Positions 52,511 to 61,128 of a DNA stretch of 64,000 nt are shown in pieces (positions within the stretch are counted from its first letter, which is position 1; each line of letters opens with the position of its first letter). The notes under the pieces are model-generated. The model ran no database searches. It was not told the DNA's origin and was given only the letters and a program-made list of their open reading frames with translations. The DNA comes from Rhodococcus opacus (GTDB lineage Bacteria > Actinomycetota > Actinomycetes > Mycobacteriales > Mycobacteriaceae): the NCBI RefSeq assembly GCF_012396235.1, contig NZ_JAAXPA010000034.1, positions 1-64,000 on the forward strand, in the 5' to 3' direction. The translations under genes were made by a program, and so were the position numbers.

Positions 52511-52764
52511 TCTGTTGCACTCCATTCGATGGATCTATTGGGGACCGTCGGTGACCGCATTGCCACCCTCCTCCGTGCCAGCCGGCTGGGATGGAACGGG
52601 GAGCCAGGTCTTGCGCGGCCCCGTCGGCCAGCATGAAGTCGAAGTCGCAGCCTTGGTCGGCCTGCATGATGTGGTCGTGGACAATGTGGTCGTGGACCAG
52701 CCGCAGGTTTCCCTTCGAGGGGGGCGTCGGTGCGGTCGACGGGGTTCGTCCGTAGAACTCGTCG

Positions 52765-52927
52765 TCGTGTTGTTGATCCCGGCGGCAGCGACTTCGATCA
52801 ACACCTCGCCCCGATCGGGTTGGGGAACAGCAACGTCGGTGCGGTACTCGAGCTTGTCGAGTCCTCCGTGGCCGGTCAGGAGAACTGCGGTCATGTCTTC
52901 CGGCAACAAGGTTGGCTCCTTCGGCAT
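52765..52927 (-). pseudogene. zinc-type alcohol/quinone dehydrogenase, N-terminal fragment
   Basis: From ATG 52927 (or 52894): MTAVLLTGHGGLDKLEYRTD, VAVPQPDRGEVLIEVAAAGI, NNT, the N-terminal GroES-like domain of the medium-chain dehydrogenase superfamily. After NNT the sequence jumps to TSSTDEP and Arg-rich non-coding text. The catalytic and Rossmann domains are missing. Confidence 0.75.
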
Positions 52928-53009
52928 TTCTTGGGATGTGCTGCTCTGACTGTGGCGTTCGGCCTGCGAGAGCTCCGCGGTCTGTGAGAGTGCGCCGCCC
53001 GGCGCACCC

Positions 53010-53882
53010 TCACACCAGCGCGGCGACCGGTTCGCTGGAGGTGAAGGTCTGGACGAGTTCGCCGATATCGGTGATGCGACTACGCAGCACGTCACCGGGG
53101 CCCAAGAACCGCTGCGGTGTCCGGCCCACCCCCACACCGGCAGGCGTGCCGGTGAACACCACGTCGCCGGGGTAGAGCTCGAGGGTGTGCGACAAGTGCT
53201 CGATCAACGCCGGAACCGGGAAGATCATCTGTGCAGTGCGTCCGAACTGGACGAGTTCGCCGTTGATGCCGGCCTCGAGCGTGAGATCGTTCGGATCGTC
53301 GAATTCGTCGATCGTCACCAGCGCCGGTCCGATCGGGGCGAACCCGCGATGCGACTTGGCCAGGCTGAACTGCGGAACCGGTCCGGCCAACTGCCGGCCG
53401 CGGTCGGACAGATCCTGTCCGATGGACAACCCCGCGACGGACTCCCATGCCCGATCGGCCGGGATGTTGCGTCCACCCCGGCCGATCACGACCACGAGTT
53501 CGACCTCCCAGTCCACCGTCTCCGAGGGAAGAGACACCGTGGTGACCGGGCCGGAGATCGCCGAGGCGAATTTCGTGAAGATCACCGGCGACTCGGGCCG
53601 CTCCACCCCGGATTCCGCCGCGTGGTCGGCATAGTTCAATCCGACGGCGAACACCTGGCGCGGAGCCGGCACCGGCGCCCCGAGCCGACCCGGGTCGATT
53701 CCGCCGCATTGCGTCGGGGTGACCCGGTCGCGGTTACCCGTGTACCAGGTGACGAACTCCGCCCACCGCTCGTAAATCTTCTGCGGTTCGGCAGAAAAGT
53801 AGCCGTGGCTTTCCGCCTCGACATCGACGAGGCCGTTTCGCGTCGACACCTGTAGGCGGCCATCGAGATTGATCAACCGCAC
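53010..53882 (-). CDS. fumarylacetoacetate hydrolase-family enzyme
   Basis: 290 aa from GTG 53882 (VRLINLDGRLQVSTRNGLVD), GGGAGAG upstream. The C-terminal FAH domain has the metal-binding pattern: FAVGLNYADHAAESG, IFTKFASAISGP, VDWEVELVVVIGRGGRNI, and GDVVFTGTPAGVG. Relatives are hydratases, decarboxylases or acylpyruvate hydrolases of catechol-type pathways. First gene after the promoter at 54149; the broken dehydrogenase and the aldolase follow it in the same direction. Confidence 0.9.
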   Translation of the reverse strand: MRLINLDGRLQVSTRNGLVDVEAESHGYFSAEPQKIYERWAEFVTWYTGNRDRVTPTQCGGIDPGRLGAPVPAPRQVFAVGLNYADHAAESGVERPESPVIFTKFASAISGPVTTVSLPSETVDWEVELVVVIGRGGRNIPADRAWESVAGLSIGQDLSDRGRQLAGPVPQFSLAKSHRGFAPIGPALVTIDEFDDPNDLTLEAGINGELVQFGRTAQMIFPVPALIEHLSHTLELYPGDVVFTGTPAGVGVGRTPQRFLGPGDVLRSRITDIGELVQTFTSSEPVAALV

Positions 53883-54148
53883 CTGAAACTCTCCCACTGT
53901 GTGCTCTGCGTGTTTCGATTCCGTCGACGGGGGACGCGATTGTCCGGCGAACCGTGACCTGTGCGCGCGGTTGTGGGGATCGCATCGACCCGCTGATCGA
54001 GCACCGATGTGCCGCGGCCGCTGACGGGTCGCGATTCCCCGGACCCGTCTGGACACCGTGAGCGCGTAGACGAGCCCGATCCGGTACCGCCGGCCGTTCC
54101 GTGCGCCGGTTGCACGTTCTGCGCGACCGCCAACGGATTCCTCACTAT

Positions 54149-54209
54149 TTGAACAGTTCGTTCATTGTGCGTGGTTGATGATAGTGCGGTGTAGATCACA
54201 GCTTGTCAA
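54149..54209 (-). promoter_or_regulatory. promoter and operator for the FAH-family gene
   Basis: Minus strand: TTGACA (54209-54204), 17 bases, CACTAT (54186-54181), then TGAACGAACTGTTCAA (54164-54149), the same 16-base sequence as at 51155-51170. The block TGTGATC just after the -35 is shared with the flavin reductase 1 and amine oxidase promoters (TGTGACC). Confidence 0.75.
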
Positions 54210-54398
54210 GGCGGGGGCACGGCGCGGACGTCGCGGGGCCCGCGCAGGCAGTCGGCGCGTGGGGGCGCCCCGTTTGCGGCCGTCTCGAATTGCACAGCCG
54301 AAGTGCACCATTTGGGGATCGTGCCCGAGGTGGATCCTGCTCGACCTCGCGTCTGCCCTGGAAATGGCAGGTTCGTCGCAGTGGCGTGAAATGGGGTC

Positions 54399-54456
54399 TT
54401 GACGGGCCGTGAGGCCCATGTCACACTTTTGATCGTGACGTTCACTTATTGAACGT
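54399..54456 (+). promoter_or_regulatory. promoter and operator for MFS transporter 1
   Basis: TTGACG (54399-54404), 17 bases, CACACT (54422-54427), then ACGTTCACTTATTGAACGT (54438-54456), a palindrome with 7-base arms. Spacing and sequence match the promoter of MFS transporter 2. Confidence 0.78.
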
Positions 54457-54590
54457 ACGTGGTGTCGGTGATGGAACTTCGTTCTGCCGACGCACGTGAA
54501 CACTTCATCCCCGCCTTTCCCCGCCCCGGACGGCATTCGCACCGTCCACGTCGGCTGTCATGTCGACGCGCACCAGCAAGGAGTGACCTG

Positions 54591-55973
54591 GTGACGATTA
54601 CCAACACGGATTCCGTCGGAGAGTATGAGGACGGCCCCGTCGGCACGAAGGCCGACCAAGGTCCGGTCGACAAGAAGCGATTCCTGGTCAAGCTGACCGG
54701 TGTGATCGCCGGTGGCATGTTCATCGACGGCTACATCCTCGGCATCGTCGGCACCGTCATCGGTGCCATCACCCTCGATTTGGATATGTCGCTGTACTGG
54801 GAGGGGCTCATCGGCGCCTCCGCGCTCATCGGCATCTTCGTCGGCGGCCCTCTCGGCGGTTGGCTCGCCGACAAACTCGGCCGCAAGCCGCTGTTCGCGA
54901 TCGACCTGGCGATCTTCATCCTCGGATCGGTTATGCAGTTCTTCGTCGACTCGGCCTGGCAACTGTTCGCCGTCCGATTACTGATGGGCATCGCGATCGG
55001 CGCCGACTACTCCGTCGGCTGGCCACTACTCTCCGAATTCGCCCCCCGGCGGTTGCGCGGCAAGCTGCTGGCCTACTGCGAGGTCGCCTGGTACGTCGGC
55101 TTCATGTTCGCCTTCGTCGCCGGCTTCCTGATGACCACCGTGTGGTCCCTCGACTGGCGGATCGTGCTCGGGTCGAGCACCGTTCCGGCAGTGATTCTGT
55201 TCCTGGCCAGGTTGGGTATGCCCGAATCGCCGCGTTGGCTGATGAACAAGGGCCGCACCGAAGAGGCAACCGAGATCGCCCACGCTTACCTCGAGGACCC
55301 GTCCGATGTCGTCGACATCGCCAACGAGGGCACCCGCAAGGGCACCTTCGGGATGCTGTTCTCCCCGGCCTACCGGCGGGCGACGATCTTCATCTCGGTC
55401 TTCTGGTTCTGCGCGGTGGCACCGTATTTCGCGATCGCCACGTTCGCCGCCAGCGTGCTGGAGGGCTACGGTCTCGGTGACGGACTCGTCGGCGCCATCG
55501 GGGTCAACGGCCTCGCCCTGGTCGGTGTCATGGTCTCGGTCCTGCTGATCGAACGCGTCGGCCGCCGGAAGCTGACCATCCCGCAGCAGTGGGTCTGCGC
55601 GGTGGTCCTGCTGATCATCGGATTGTGGTCGTCCGCGCCGCCCGCGGTGGTGCTGATCTGCTTCCTGGTCTTCGCGTTCGCCAACGCCATGTCCACCGCC
55701 CTGACCGGGGTCTACCCGGGCGAGATCTTCCCGACCGAGATCCGGGGCCTCGGCACCGGTTTCGCGACCGCGTTCAGCCGCGTCGGCGCCGGCCTGGGCA
55801 CGTTCCTGCTGCCCTGGTCGATGCACAACCTCGGCGCCGGGATCACGATGCTCATCGCCGCCGGCATCTGCATCGTCGGCGCCTCGGTCTCCCAGGTCCT
55901 CGCCCCGGAAACGATGGGCCGCAACCTCAGCGAAACCTCGGCCCCGCGCGGCGGTCAGCCCGCGCGAACGTGA
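54591..55973 (+). CDS. MFS transporter (metabolite:H+ symporter type), copy 1
   Basis: 460 aa from GTG 54591, AAGGAG seven bases upstream. Twelve-helix MFS layout; motif A between helices 2 and 3 (GGPLGGWLADKLGRKPLF), the conserved RLLMGIAIGADYSVGWPLLS, and PESPRWLMNKGRTEEATE in the central loop as in acid:proton symporters of the sugar-porter clade. About 85 percent identical to copy 2. Its leader of about 135 bases between operator and start is partly conserved with copy 2. Confidence 0.9.
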   Translation: MTITNTDSVGEYEDGPVGTKADQGPVDKKRFLVKLTGVIAGGMFIDGYILGIVGTVIGAITLDLDMSLYWEGLIGASALIGIFVGGPLGGWLADKLGRKPLFAIDLAIFILGSVMQFFVDSAWQLFAVRLLMGIAIGADYSVGWPLLSEFAPRRLRGKLLAYCEVAWYVGFMFAFVAGFLMTTVWSLDWRIVLGSSTVPAVILFLARLGMPESPRWLMNKGRTEEATEIAHAYLEDPSDVVDIANEGTRKGTFGMLFSPAYRRATIFISVFWFCAVAPYFAIATFAASVLEGYGLGDGLVGAIGVNGLALVGVMVSVLLIERVGRRKLTIPQQWVCAVVLLIIGLWSSAPPAVVLICFLVFAFANAMSTALTGVYPGEIFPTEIRGLGTGFATAFSRVGAGLGTFLLPWSMHNLGAGITMLIAAGICIVGASVSQVLAPETMGRNLSETSAPRGGQPART

Positions 55974-56112
55974 CCGATTCGCCTTCTCGCGGGCGATCGC
56001 GGGATGGCGAGAACGTGGGCGCAGCCCCGGAAACCGGAGTCCGTACCAGGGCTCCGGTCTTCCGGTGCGTGCACGCGAATTGCCGATCCCCGAAACCTCG
56101 GAGGAGGGGTCC

Positions 56113-56137
56113 CGGCCGCAGATCGGTGCTGCGGCCG
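56113..56137. terminator. bidirectional terminator-like hairpin between convergent genes
   Basis: CGGCCGCAG-ATCGGTG-CTGCGGCCG, 9-bp perfect stem, between the MFS 1 stop and the convergent IclR 2 stop. No T-run. A second weaker stem, TTCTCGC/GCGAGAA, lies at 55984-56013. Confidence 0.6.
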
Positions 56138-56162
56138 CCGGGTTCCGGAGCCCGAGGAGGGA

Positions 56163-56966
56163 TTATTCGCCGGCCGAGTCCTGCCAGAACACGTCGACGA
56201 GGCGGTCGACGATGGCCTGCATCTGCTGGAGCGCTTCGGGGATGCGGTCGCGCCCGAAGCGGTAGCGGGGGCTGTTGAGGGTCAAGATCGCCACCAGCGT
56301 GCCCGAGGAGTCCCGCACCGGCCGCGACAACGAAATCAGCTCCTCTTCGAGTTCGTTGTCGATGATGCCGAACCCCTGCTCGCGGACCTGGTCGAGTTCC
56401 CTGAGCAGAACGGCACGATCGGTGATGGTGTGGGAGGTAAAGGCCTCGAGCTTCTCGGGCAGCAGCGCGAGCACCTTGTCCAGCGGCATCTCGGCGAGCA
56501 GCACCTTGCCGGTGGAGCTGGCGTGCAGCGGATATTGTTGGCCGACCATGTGCGATGACATGCGGCTCATGATCCCGACCACGTGCGACCCGGCGGCCTC
56601 GGCGACCAGGTCCAGGCCGTCGTGCGAATTCGGCACCGACAGCGTCACCGATTCGTTGAACTTGTCGGCCAACTCCTGAAGCAGCGGTTGTGCGCGCGCA
56701 ACGAGGCCGGCGTAGGGGTCGGCGCGCCGTCCGAGGCGAGCCATTTCCCAGCCGAGGATGTAGTTGTTGTCGATTCGGTCCACGAGCCCGGTGCGTTCGA
56801 GGCTGTAGAGCAGACGGAACGCGGTGGGCCGGGAGATCCCGACCCCCTTCGCGAGCGTGGTCACGGTGGCGCCGGTGCGCGGGTGCGCGGCCAACTCCCG
56901 TAGCAGCCGAACCGCTTTGGTCACCGACTTGTTCGTCATCTCCGTCGGTTCGGGTACTTCGTTCAT
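56163..56966 (-). CDS. IclR-family transcriptional regulator (module B)
   Basis: 267 aa from ATG 56966. KSVTKAVRLLRELAAHPRTG, GISRPTAFRLLYSLERTGLV in the HTH; effector domain with QQYPLHASSTGKVLLAEMPL and IDNELEEELISLSRPVRDSS. Strongly similar to the module A regulator, differing mainly at its ends and in the effector-loop region (MPLDKVLALLPEKLEAFTSH). A GTTCA-N5-TGAAC site lies 74 bases upstream, consistent with autoregulation. Confidence 0.92.
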   Translation of the reverse strand: MNEVPEPTEMTNKSVTKAVRLLRELAAHPRTGATVTTLAKGVGISRPTAFRLLYSLERTGLVDRIDNNYILGWEMARLGRRADPYAGLVARAQPLLQELADKFNESVTLSVPNSHDGLDLVAEAAGSHVVGIMSRMSSHMVGQQYPLHASSTGKVLLAEMPLDKVLALLPEKLEAFTSHTITDRAVLLRELDQVREQGFGIIDNELEEELISLSRPVRDSSGTLVAILTLNSPRYRFGRDRIPEALQQMQAIVDRLVDVFWQDSAGE

Positions 56967-57039
56967 GCCACCCCTTTGTCGTGTCGGTGCGCACCCACAT
57001 CCTTCGGGTAACGCGCTTCCACGACCACTCTACCGCCCC

Positions 57040-57060
57040 GGCGTTCATATAGTGAACGCC
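57040..57060. promoter_or_regulatory. IclR-type operator upstream of the module B regulator
   Basis: GGCGTTCA-TATAG-TGAACGCC, a palindrome with 8-base arms, the longest of the set. It lies between the aldehyde dehydrogenase stop and the IclR start, so it serves the IclR gene. Confidence 0.75.
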
Positions 57061-57113
57061 AGGGCGGTACGGGGTGGCGAAATATCGAGCGCATACCGTG
57101 CGCTCGCCGATGG

Positions 57114-58643
57114 TCAGGACTGGGCGCGGCCCCAAGTGGACGATTCGCCGGCGGCATTGACCGTACGGGGGATCTCGAGCGGGTTGCGTTCCTGAATCGG
57201 TGCGGGCAGGAGCACCTCCGGGGCGTCCTGGTAGGTGACCGGGCGCAGGAATCGACGGATCGCGGTGGTGCCCACCGAGGTATGCGAGACCGCGGTGGTG
57301 GCGGGGTAGGGACCGCCGTGGTGCTGGGCAGGGGTGACCGCCACGCCCGTCGGCCAGCCGTTGAACACCAGTCGACCGGCGCGGGTGGCGGCGATCCGGG
57401 TGATCCTGCGGAGCTGGTCGCGTTCGTCGGGGGTCGGTTCGGTGCGGGTGTGCACAGTCACGGTCAGAGTGCCGTCGACACCGTTCAGGACTCGGTTCAC
57501 CTCGTCCTCGGTGCCGTACTCCGCGATGATCGCGGCGGGGCCGAAACTCTCCTCGAGCAGCGTGTCCGCCTGGGCGACCAACTGCTCGGCGGTCGTGCGT
57601 AGCAGCGTCGGAGTGACCTCGGGTACCCCACTCTCGCCGGTCGAGGCGGTGCCCTTGACGAGGACCTCGACGCCGGGTGCCGCGGCGGCCTCCTCGATCC
57701 GATGGTGGTAACCCTCGGCGATCTTCGCGGTGAGCATCCGCGCCGCGGGCACCTGCTGGGCGAGGGCGGTGATCTGCTCGGTGACCGGCGATCCGGCAGG
57801 CACCAGCAGGATGCCGGGTTTGGTGCAGAACTGTCCGGCTCCGAGGGTGAACGAATCGACGAAGCCGGACGCGATCGCCTCGGCACGCTCGTCGAGTGCA
57901 CCGGCGGTGACGACGGCCGGGTTGACGCTGCCGAGTTCACCGAAGAAGGGGATCGGGTTGGGTCGGGCGGCGGCGATGTCGAACAGGGCACGGCCACCGG
58001 CGACCGACCCGGTGAAGGCGGCAGCGGCGATCCGCGGGTCCTCGAGGGCTCGGGTGCCGGCCCGGAAACCGCTGATCAGCGCAAACGTGCCGTCAGGGGC
58101 GCCGGCCGCGGACAGTGCCCCGGCGACGACCTCGGCGGTGGCGGCGGAGGTGCGGGGGTGGCCGGGATGGGCCTTGAGCACCACCGGGCAGCCGGCCGCC
58201 AGCGCGGAGGCGGTGTCGGTGCCGGCGACGGAGAACGCGAAGGGGAAGTTGCTGGCGGCGAAGACCAGGACCGGTCCCACGGGGATCTGGTACCGGCGCA
58301 GGTCCGGGCGGGCGCCGAGAACGAAGTCGGGATCTGCGCGGTCGATGATCACGTCCAGGAAGGTGCCGTCGATCAGTTCCTCGGCGAACATCCGCAACTG
58401 CACGCAGGTGCGGTTCAGTTCACCGCTCAACCGGGCCTGGGGAAGCCCGGTTTCGCTGATGGCCTCGGCGACCAGCCCGTCCGCGTGCGCCTCGAGGGCG
58501 TCGGCGATCGCGACGAGCACAGCGGCGCGACTGTGGGGGGTGCGGTCCTCCCAGAGCGGTGCGGCGGCAGCCGCGGCGTCGAGGAGACGGTCGAGCTGTG
58601 CGTCGGTGGTGTCCTGCTCTATCGAATGAGTGGTGTCAGTCAT
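57114..58643 (-). CDS. aldehyde dehydrogenase (NADP-type, 2-oxoglutarate-semialdehyde-like)
   Basis: 509 aa. Cofactor-site motif FAASNFPFAFSVAGTDTASA (about 130-150), catalytic Glu236 in FFGELGSVNP and Cys273 in GAGQFCTKPG. The closest pattern is that of the NADP-dependent 2,5-dioxovalerate dehydrogenase group. It would oxidise a semialdehyde, for example one formed by amine oxidation. It follows flavin reductase 2 by 65 bases and is probably in one operon with it and the amine oxidase. Confidence 0.9.
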   Translation of the reverse strand: MTDTTHSIEQDTTDAQLDRLLDAAAAAAPLWEDRTPHSRAAVLVAIADALEAHADGLVAEAISETGLPQARLSGELNRTCVQLRMFAEELIDGTFLDVIIDRADPDFVLGARPDLRRYQIPVGPVLVFAASNFPFAFSVAGTDTASALAAGCPVVLKAHPGHPRTSAATAEVVAGALSAAGAPDGTFALISGFRAGTRALEDPRIAAAAFTGSVAGGRALFDIAAARPNPIPFFGELGSVNPAVVTAGALDERAEAIASGFVDSFTLGAGQFCTKPGILLVPAGSPVTEQITALAQQVPAARMLTAKIAEGYHHRIEEAAAAPGVEVLVKGTASTGESGVPEVTPTLLRTTAEQLVAQADTLLEESFGPAAIIAEYGTEDEVNRVLNGVDGTLTVTVHTRTEPTPDERDQLRRITRIAATRAGRLVFNGWPTGVAVTPAQHHGGPYPATTAVSHTSVGTTAIRRFLRPVTYQDAPEVLLPAPIQERNPLEIPRTVNAAGESSTWGRAQS

Positions 58644-58708
58644 GAAGTGCGAAATCCTTTTCTGAATTCGAGGCTCGCGCCGGGGTGCGGCGCAGCCGGG
58701 GTTGTGGG

Positions 58709-59209
58709 TCAGGCGGCGGTGAGTTGCCGGATTCCGCCGAGTCGGCCCTGATGGAAAACGAGGGGCTCGCCGTGGCCGGCGTCCATCTGCAACACCCGAG
58801 CGATGACGATGACATGGTCGCCACCGTCGAGTTCATGCGTGACCTCGCAGTCGACGAACGCATGCGCCCCGTCGATCCGCGGCGATCCGGCCTCCGACAG
58901 CGACCACTCGACGTCCTCGAACTTGTTCGGCTGCTTGCTCGACAAGGCGCGGCACACCGACTCCTGGCCCGCTGCCAGCACACTGGCACACAACCGTCCG
59001 GCGGCGCGGACCTTCGGCCAACTGGTGGAGGTGTGCGCGACACTGAAGCTGACCAACGGCGGATCCAGCGACAACGACTGGAAGGTGCCGACCACCAGCC
59101 CGCACGGGAACTCGGGGTCCACGCCGATGCCCGACAGGGCGACCACGCCGGTGGGCAGGTTCCCCATCACGTTGCGGTAGTGCGCCTGGTCGATGGTGGA
59201 AGCAAACAT
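58709..59209 (-). CDS. flavin reductase (HpaC/RutF-like), copy 2
   Basis: 166 aa from ATG 59209. Same length as copy 1 and about 90 percent identical; differences cluster in residues 14-32 (NVMGNLPTGVVALSGIGVDP) and 97-105. It sits between the amine oxidase and the aldehyde dehydrogenase and would feed reduced flavin to an oxygenase. The AG-rich start site (GAGAGGGCTC in the reverse direction) is near the ATG. Confidence 0.92.
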   Translation of the reverse strand: MFASTIDQAHYRNVMGNLPTGVVALSGIGVDPEFPCGLVVGTFQSLSLDPPLVSFSVAHTSTSWPKVRAAGRLCASVLAAGQESVCRALSSKQPNKFEDVEWSLSEAGSPRIDGAHAFVDCEVTHELDGGDHVIVIARVLQMDAGHGEPLVFHQGRLGGIRQLTAA

Positions 59210-59223
59210 GAGAGGGCTCCTTG

Positions 59224-60579
59224 TCAGATCGTGGTGCCGGACCCGGCAGCGGCGCGGGCGGAGTGGTCGGGGTGCAATTCGGCGGCGATGGCGCGTGCGG
59301 CGCGCAATGCGCTCTCGATGGCGCCGTCGATGAATCCGGCCCATAGGTTCGCGATGTCACTGCTCGCGAAATGCAGGACGCCTTCGGTAGCTTGCTGCGC
59401 GCCCAGGTAACGAGTGACCTGGTTCGGGCGGTTCATCATCCAGGTCTCCTGCGAGTACGGATCGCTCATCCAGTCGTGTCCGGTCACCTCGAGGACATCG
59501 AGATCGTCACGCCAGACGGTCAGTGCCTGCTGGACTGCGTCGCGGTCGTTCGGATCCAGCCGTGTCGAGTCGGCGCCGAAACCCACCAGGACCGCGTCGT
59601 CGTCGCCGAGGTATTCGGTGCGCACGACCGACAGCGGATGAGCGGCGGAGGAGTACCCGAAGAACGGGGCGATCGGACCGCGCACCCGGATCCAGCACTT
59701 GACGCCGCGTGAAGCCGCCTTCTCCTTGCTTGCGGCGAGCTTGCCGTCGTTGAGCGGTGGGGTGATGTCGAGGTCGCCGAGGATGTTCTGCGGCACGGTC
59801 AGCACCACGCGGTGCGCCGTGATCACCTGACCGTCGGCCAGATGCACGTGCGCGCGTTCGGCGTCGTGTTCGATGCGGGAGATCTCCGCGCCGGTGCGCA
59901 GTTCCGCGGTGGTGTCGTCGGCGATCGCCGCCACCAGGGACTGGGTGCCGTCGGCAAGGCGGAATACTGCCGACGCCTCGTGCATCAAATGCCACGAGCC
60001 GGCGGCGGCAGCGGTCCACCGCAGGGCGGTGGTGAAGGCTCCCTCGGTGAGGGGTCCGTTGAAGTGTCCGACCCAGGCCGCCTCGTTCGCCTGGTATTCG
60101 TCCTCGCTCAGCTGTAACCGGTCGAGCATGTCCTGCACGCTGTACCGGTCGATGTCGGCGAGCTCGGGCGCGGTGGTCGGCATGTCGGGGCGGGGGATGA
60201 TTCGCATGGTGTCGGCGAGCATTCGGCGCATGCCGGGATCGATCAGTGCCATGAATTGATCGAGCGTGCCGGTGCGCACCTGGTCGCCGGCGAGCCAGTA
60301 CGCCTGCTCCGCGCGGGGGCCGCGGGTCACCTCGAGTCCGTATCGGGTGATCTCGGCCCACACGTGCGGCTGCACCCAGTGCATCCAGGTGCCGCCGATC
60401 TCGAGGTCCCGGCCGAGGCGGTGGTCGGTCCACACCCTCCCGCCGAGCCGCGCACGCGCCTCGAGCACGACCACACGCAGTCCGGTGCGGGACAGCTCCC
60501 GGGCGGTGATCAGTCCGGCGATGCCGCCACCGACCACGACGACGTCGGCCTCTCGATGCTGGTGGGCGCTGTCTGCCAT
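59224..60579 (-). CDS. FAD-dependent amine oxidase
   Basis: 451 aa from ATG 60579, AAGGAGAGG upstream. FAD Rossmann motif VVVGGGIAGLITARELS (about 14-30), ARARLGGRVWTDHRLGRDLE, and the C-terminal FAD-contact region LHFASSDIANLWAGFIDGAI. Family of monoamine and putrescine oxidases: oxidises an amine to imine/aldehyde with O2. The covalent-flavin Cys of putrescine oxidases is not seen. The aldehyde could go to the adjacent aldehyde dehydrogenase. Confidence 0.9.
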   Translation of the reverse strand: MADSAHQHREADVVVVGGGIAGLITARELSRTGLRVVVLEARARLGGRVWTDHRLGRDLEIGGTWMHWVQPHVWAEITRYGLEVTRGPRAEQAYWLAGDQVRTGTLDQFMALIDPGMRRMLADTMRIIPRPDMPTTAPELADIDRYSVQDMLDRLQLSEDEYQANEAAWVGHFNGPLTEGAFTTALRWTAAAAGSWHLMHEASAVFRLADGTQSLVAAIADDTTAELRTGAEISRIEHDAERAHVHLADGQVITAHRVVLTVPQNILGDLDITPPLNDGKLAASKEKAASRGVKCWIRVRGPIAPFFGYSSAAHPLSVVRTEYLGDDDAVLVGFGADSTRLDPNDRDAVQQALTVWRDDLDVLEVTGHDWMSDPYSQETWMMNRPNQVTRYLGAQQATEGVLHFASSDIANLWAGFIDGAIESALRAARAIAAELHPDHSARAAAGSGTTI

Positions 60580-60636
60580 TGCCTCTCCTTAACGCCGGGA
60601 ACTCAGGTGAGGGATCATCGCCCTCCGAACGCCTAT

Positions 60637-60706
60637 CGTTCACAAATTGAACGTCTCGTTCAAAATTGCTGGTATTGATCCTGAGCCGTAGGTCACAATC
60701 TGTCAA
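60637..60706 (-). promoter_or_regulatory. promoter and operator for the amine oxidase operon
   Basis: Minus strand: TTGACA (60706-60701), 17 bases, CAGGAT (60683-60678), then CGTTCACAAATTGAACG (60637-60653) with a second half-site GTTCAAAATT at 60658. The block TGTGACC follows the -35. Confidence 0.75.
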
Positions 60707-60851
60707 GAGTTTCGGCCGCCCGGCGTGCGGCCGATCGGGTTTACGACTGCCGACGGGTGGCTTCGCGCCGCGACCGCGCGGCGCCAGGCGTTGCCGACCT
60801 GCGGCAAGGGTGTCGAATTCGCACCCGACGACAGGCCGAGGCGCGAGCCGC

Positions 60852-60907
60852 TCTTGACGGGCCTTGAGTCCCATGTCACAATTTTGACCACATCGTTCAG
60901 TTTATGA
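60852..60907 (+). promoter_or_regulatory. promoter and operator for MFS transporter 2
   Basis: TTGACG (60852-60857), 17 bases, CACAAT (60875-60880), then GTTCA-GTTTA-TGAAC (60893-60907). CTTGACGGGCC and CCCATGTCACA are shared with the transporter 1 promoter. Confidence 0.78.
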
Positions 60908-61128
60908 ACACGTGGCGTGGCTGAGCTGCAGCGCCCTACCGATAGAGCCCATCCCAACGACCCGCAGTCGCCGGTGATCCCTCGGATTCCGCGGCCGTGC
61001 ACCACTTCACGAAGGTTGTGACATCACGTGCGAACATCTGCTTCCCGCCTATCCGCCACTGCGCACGGTGATTGCCCACCGTCGTCGGTCGTGATCGCCA
61101 CGTCGACGCGCACGAGCGAGGAGGGCTG

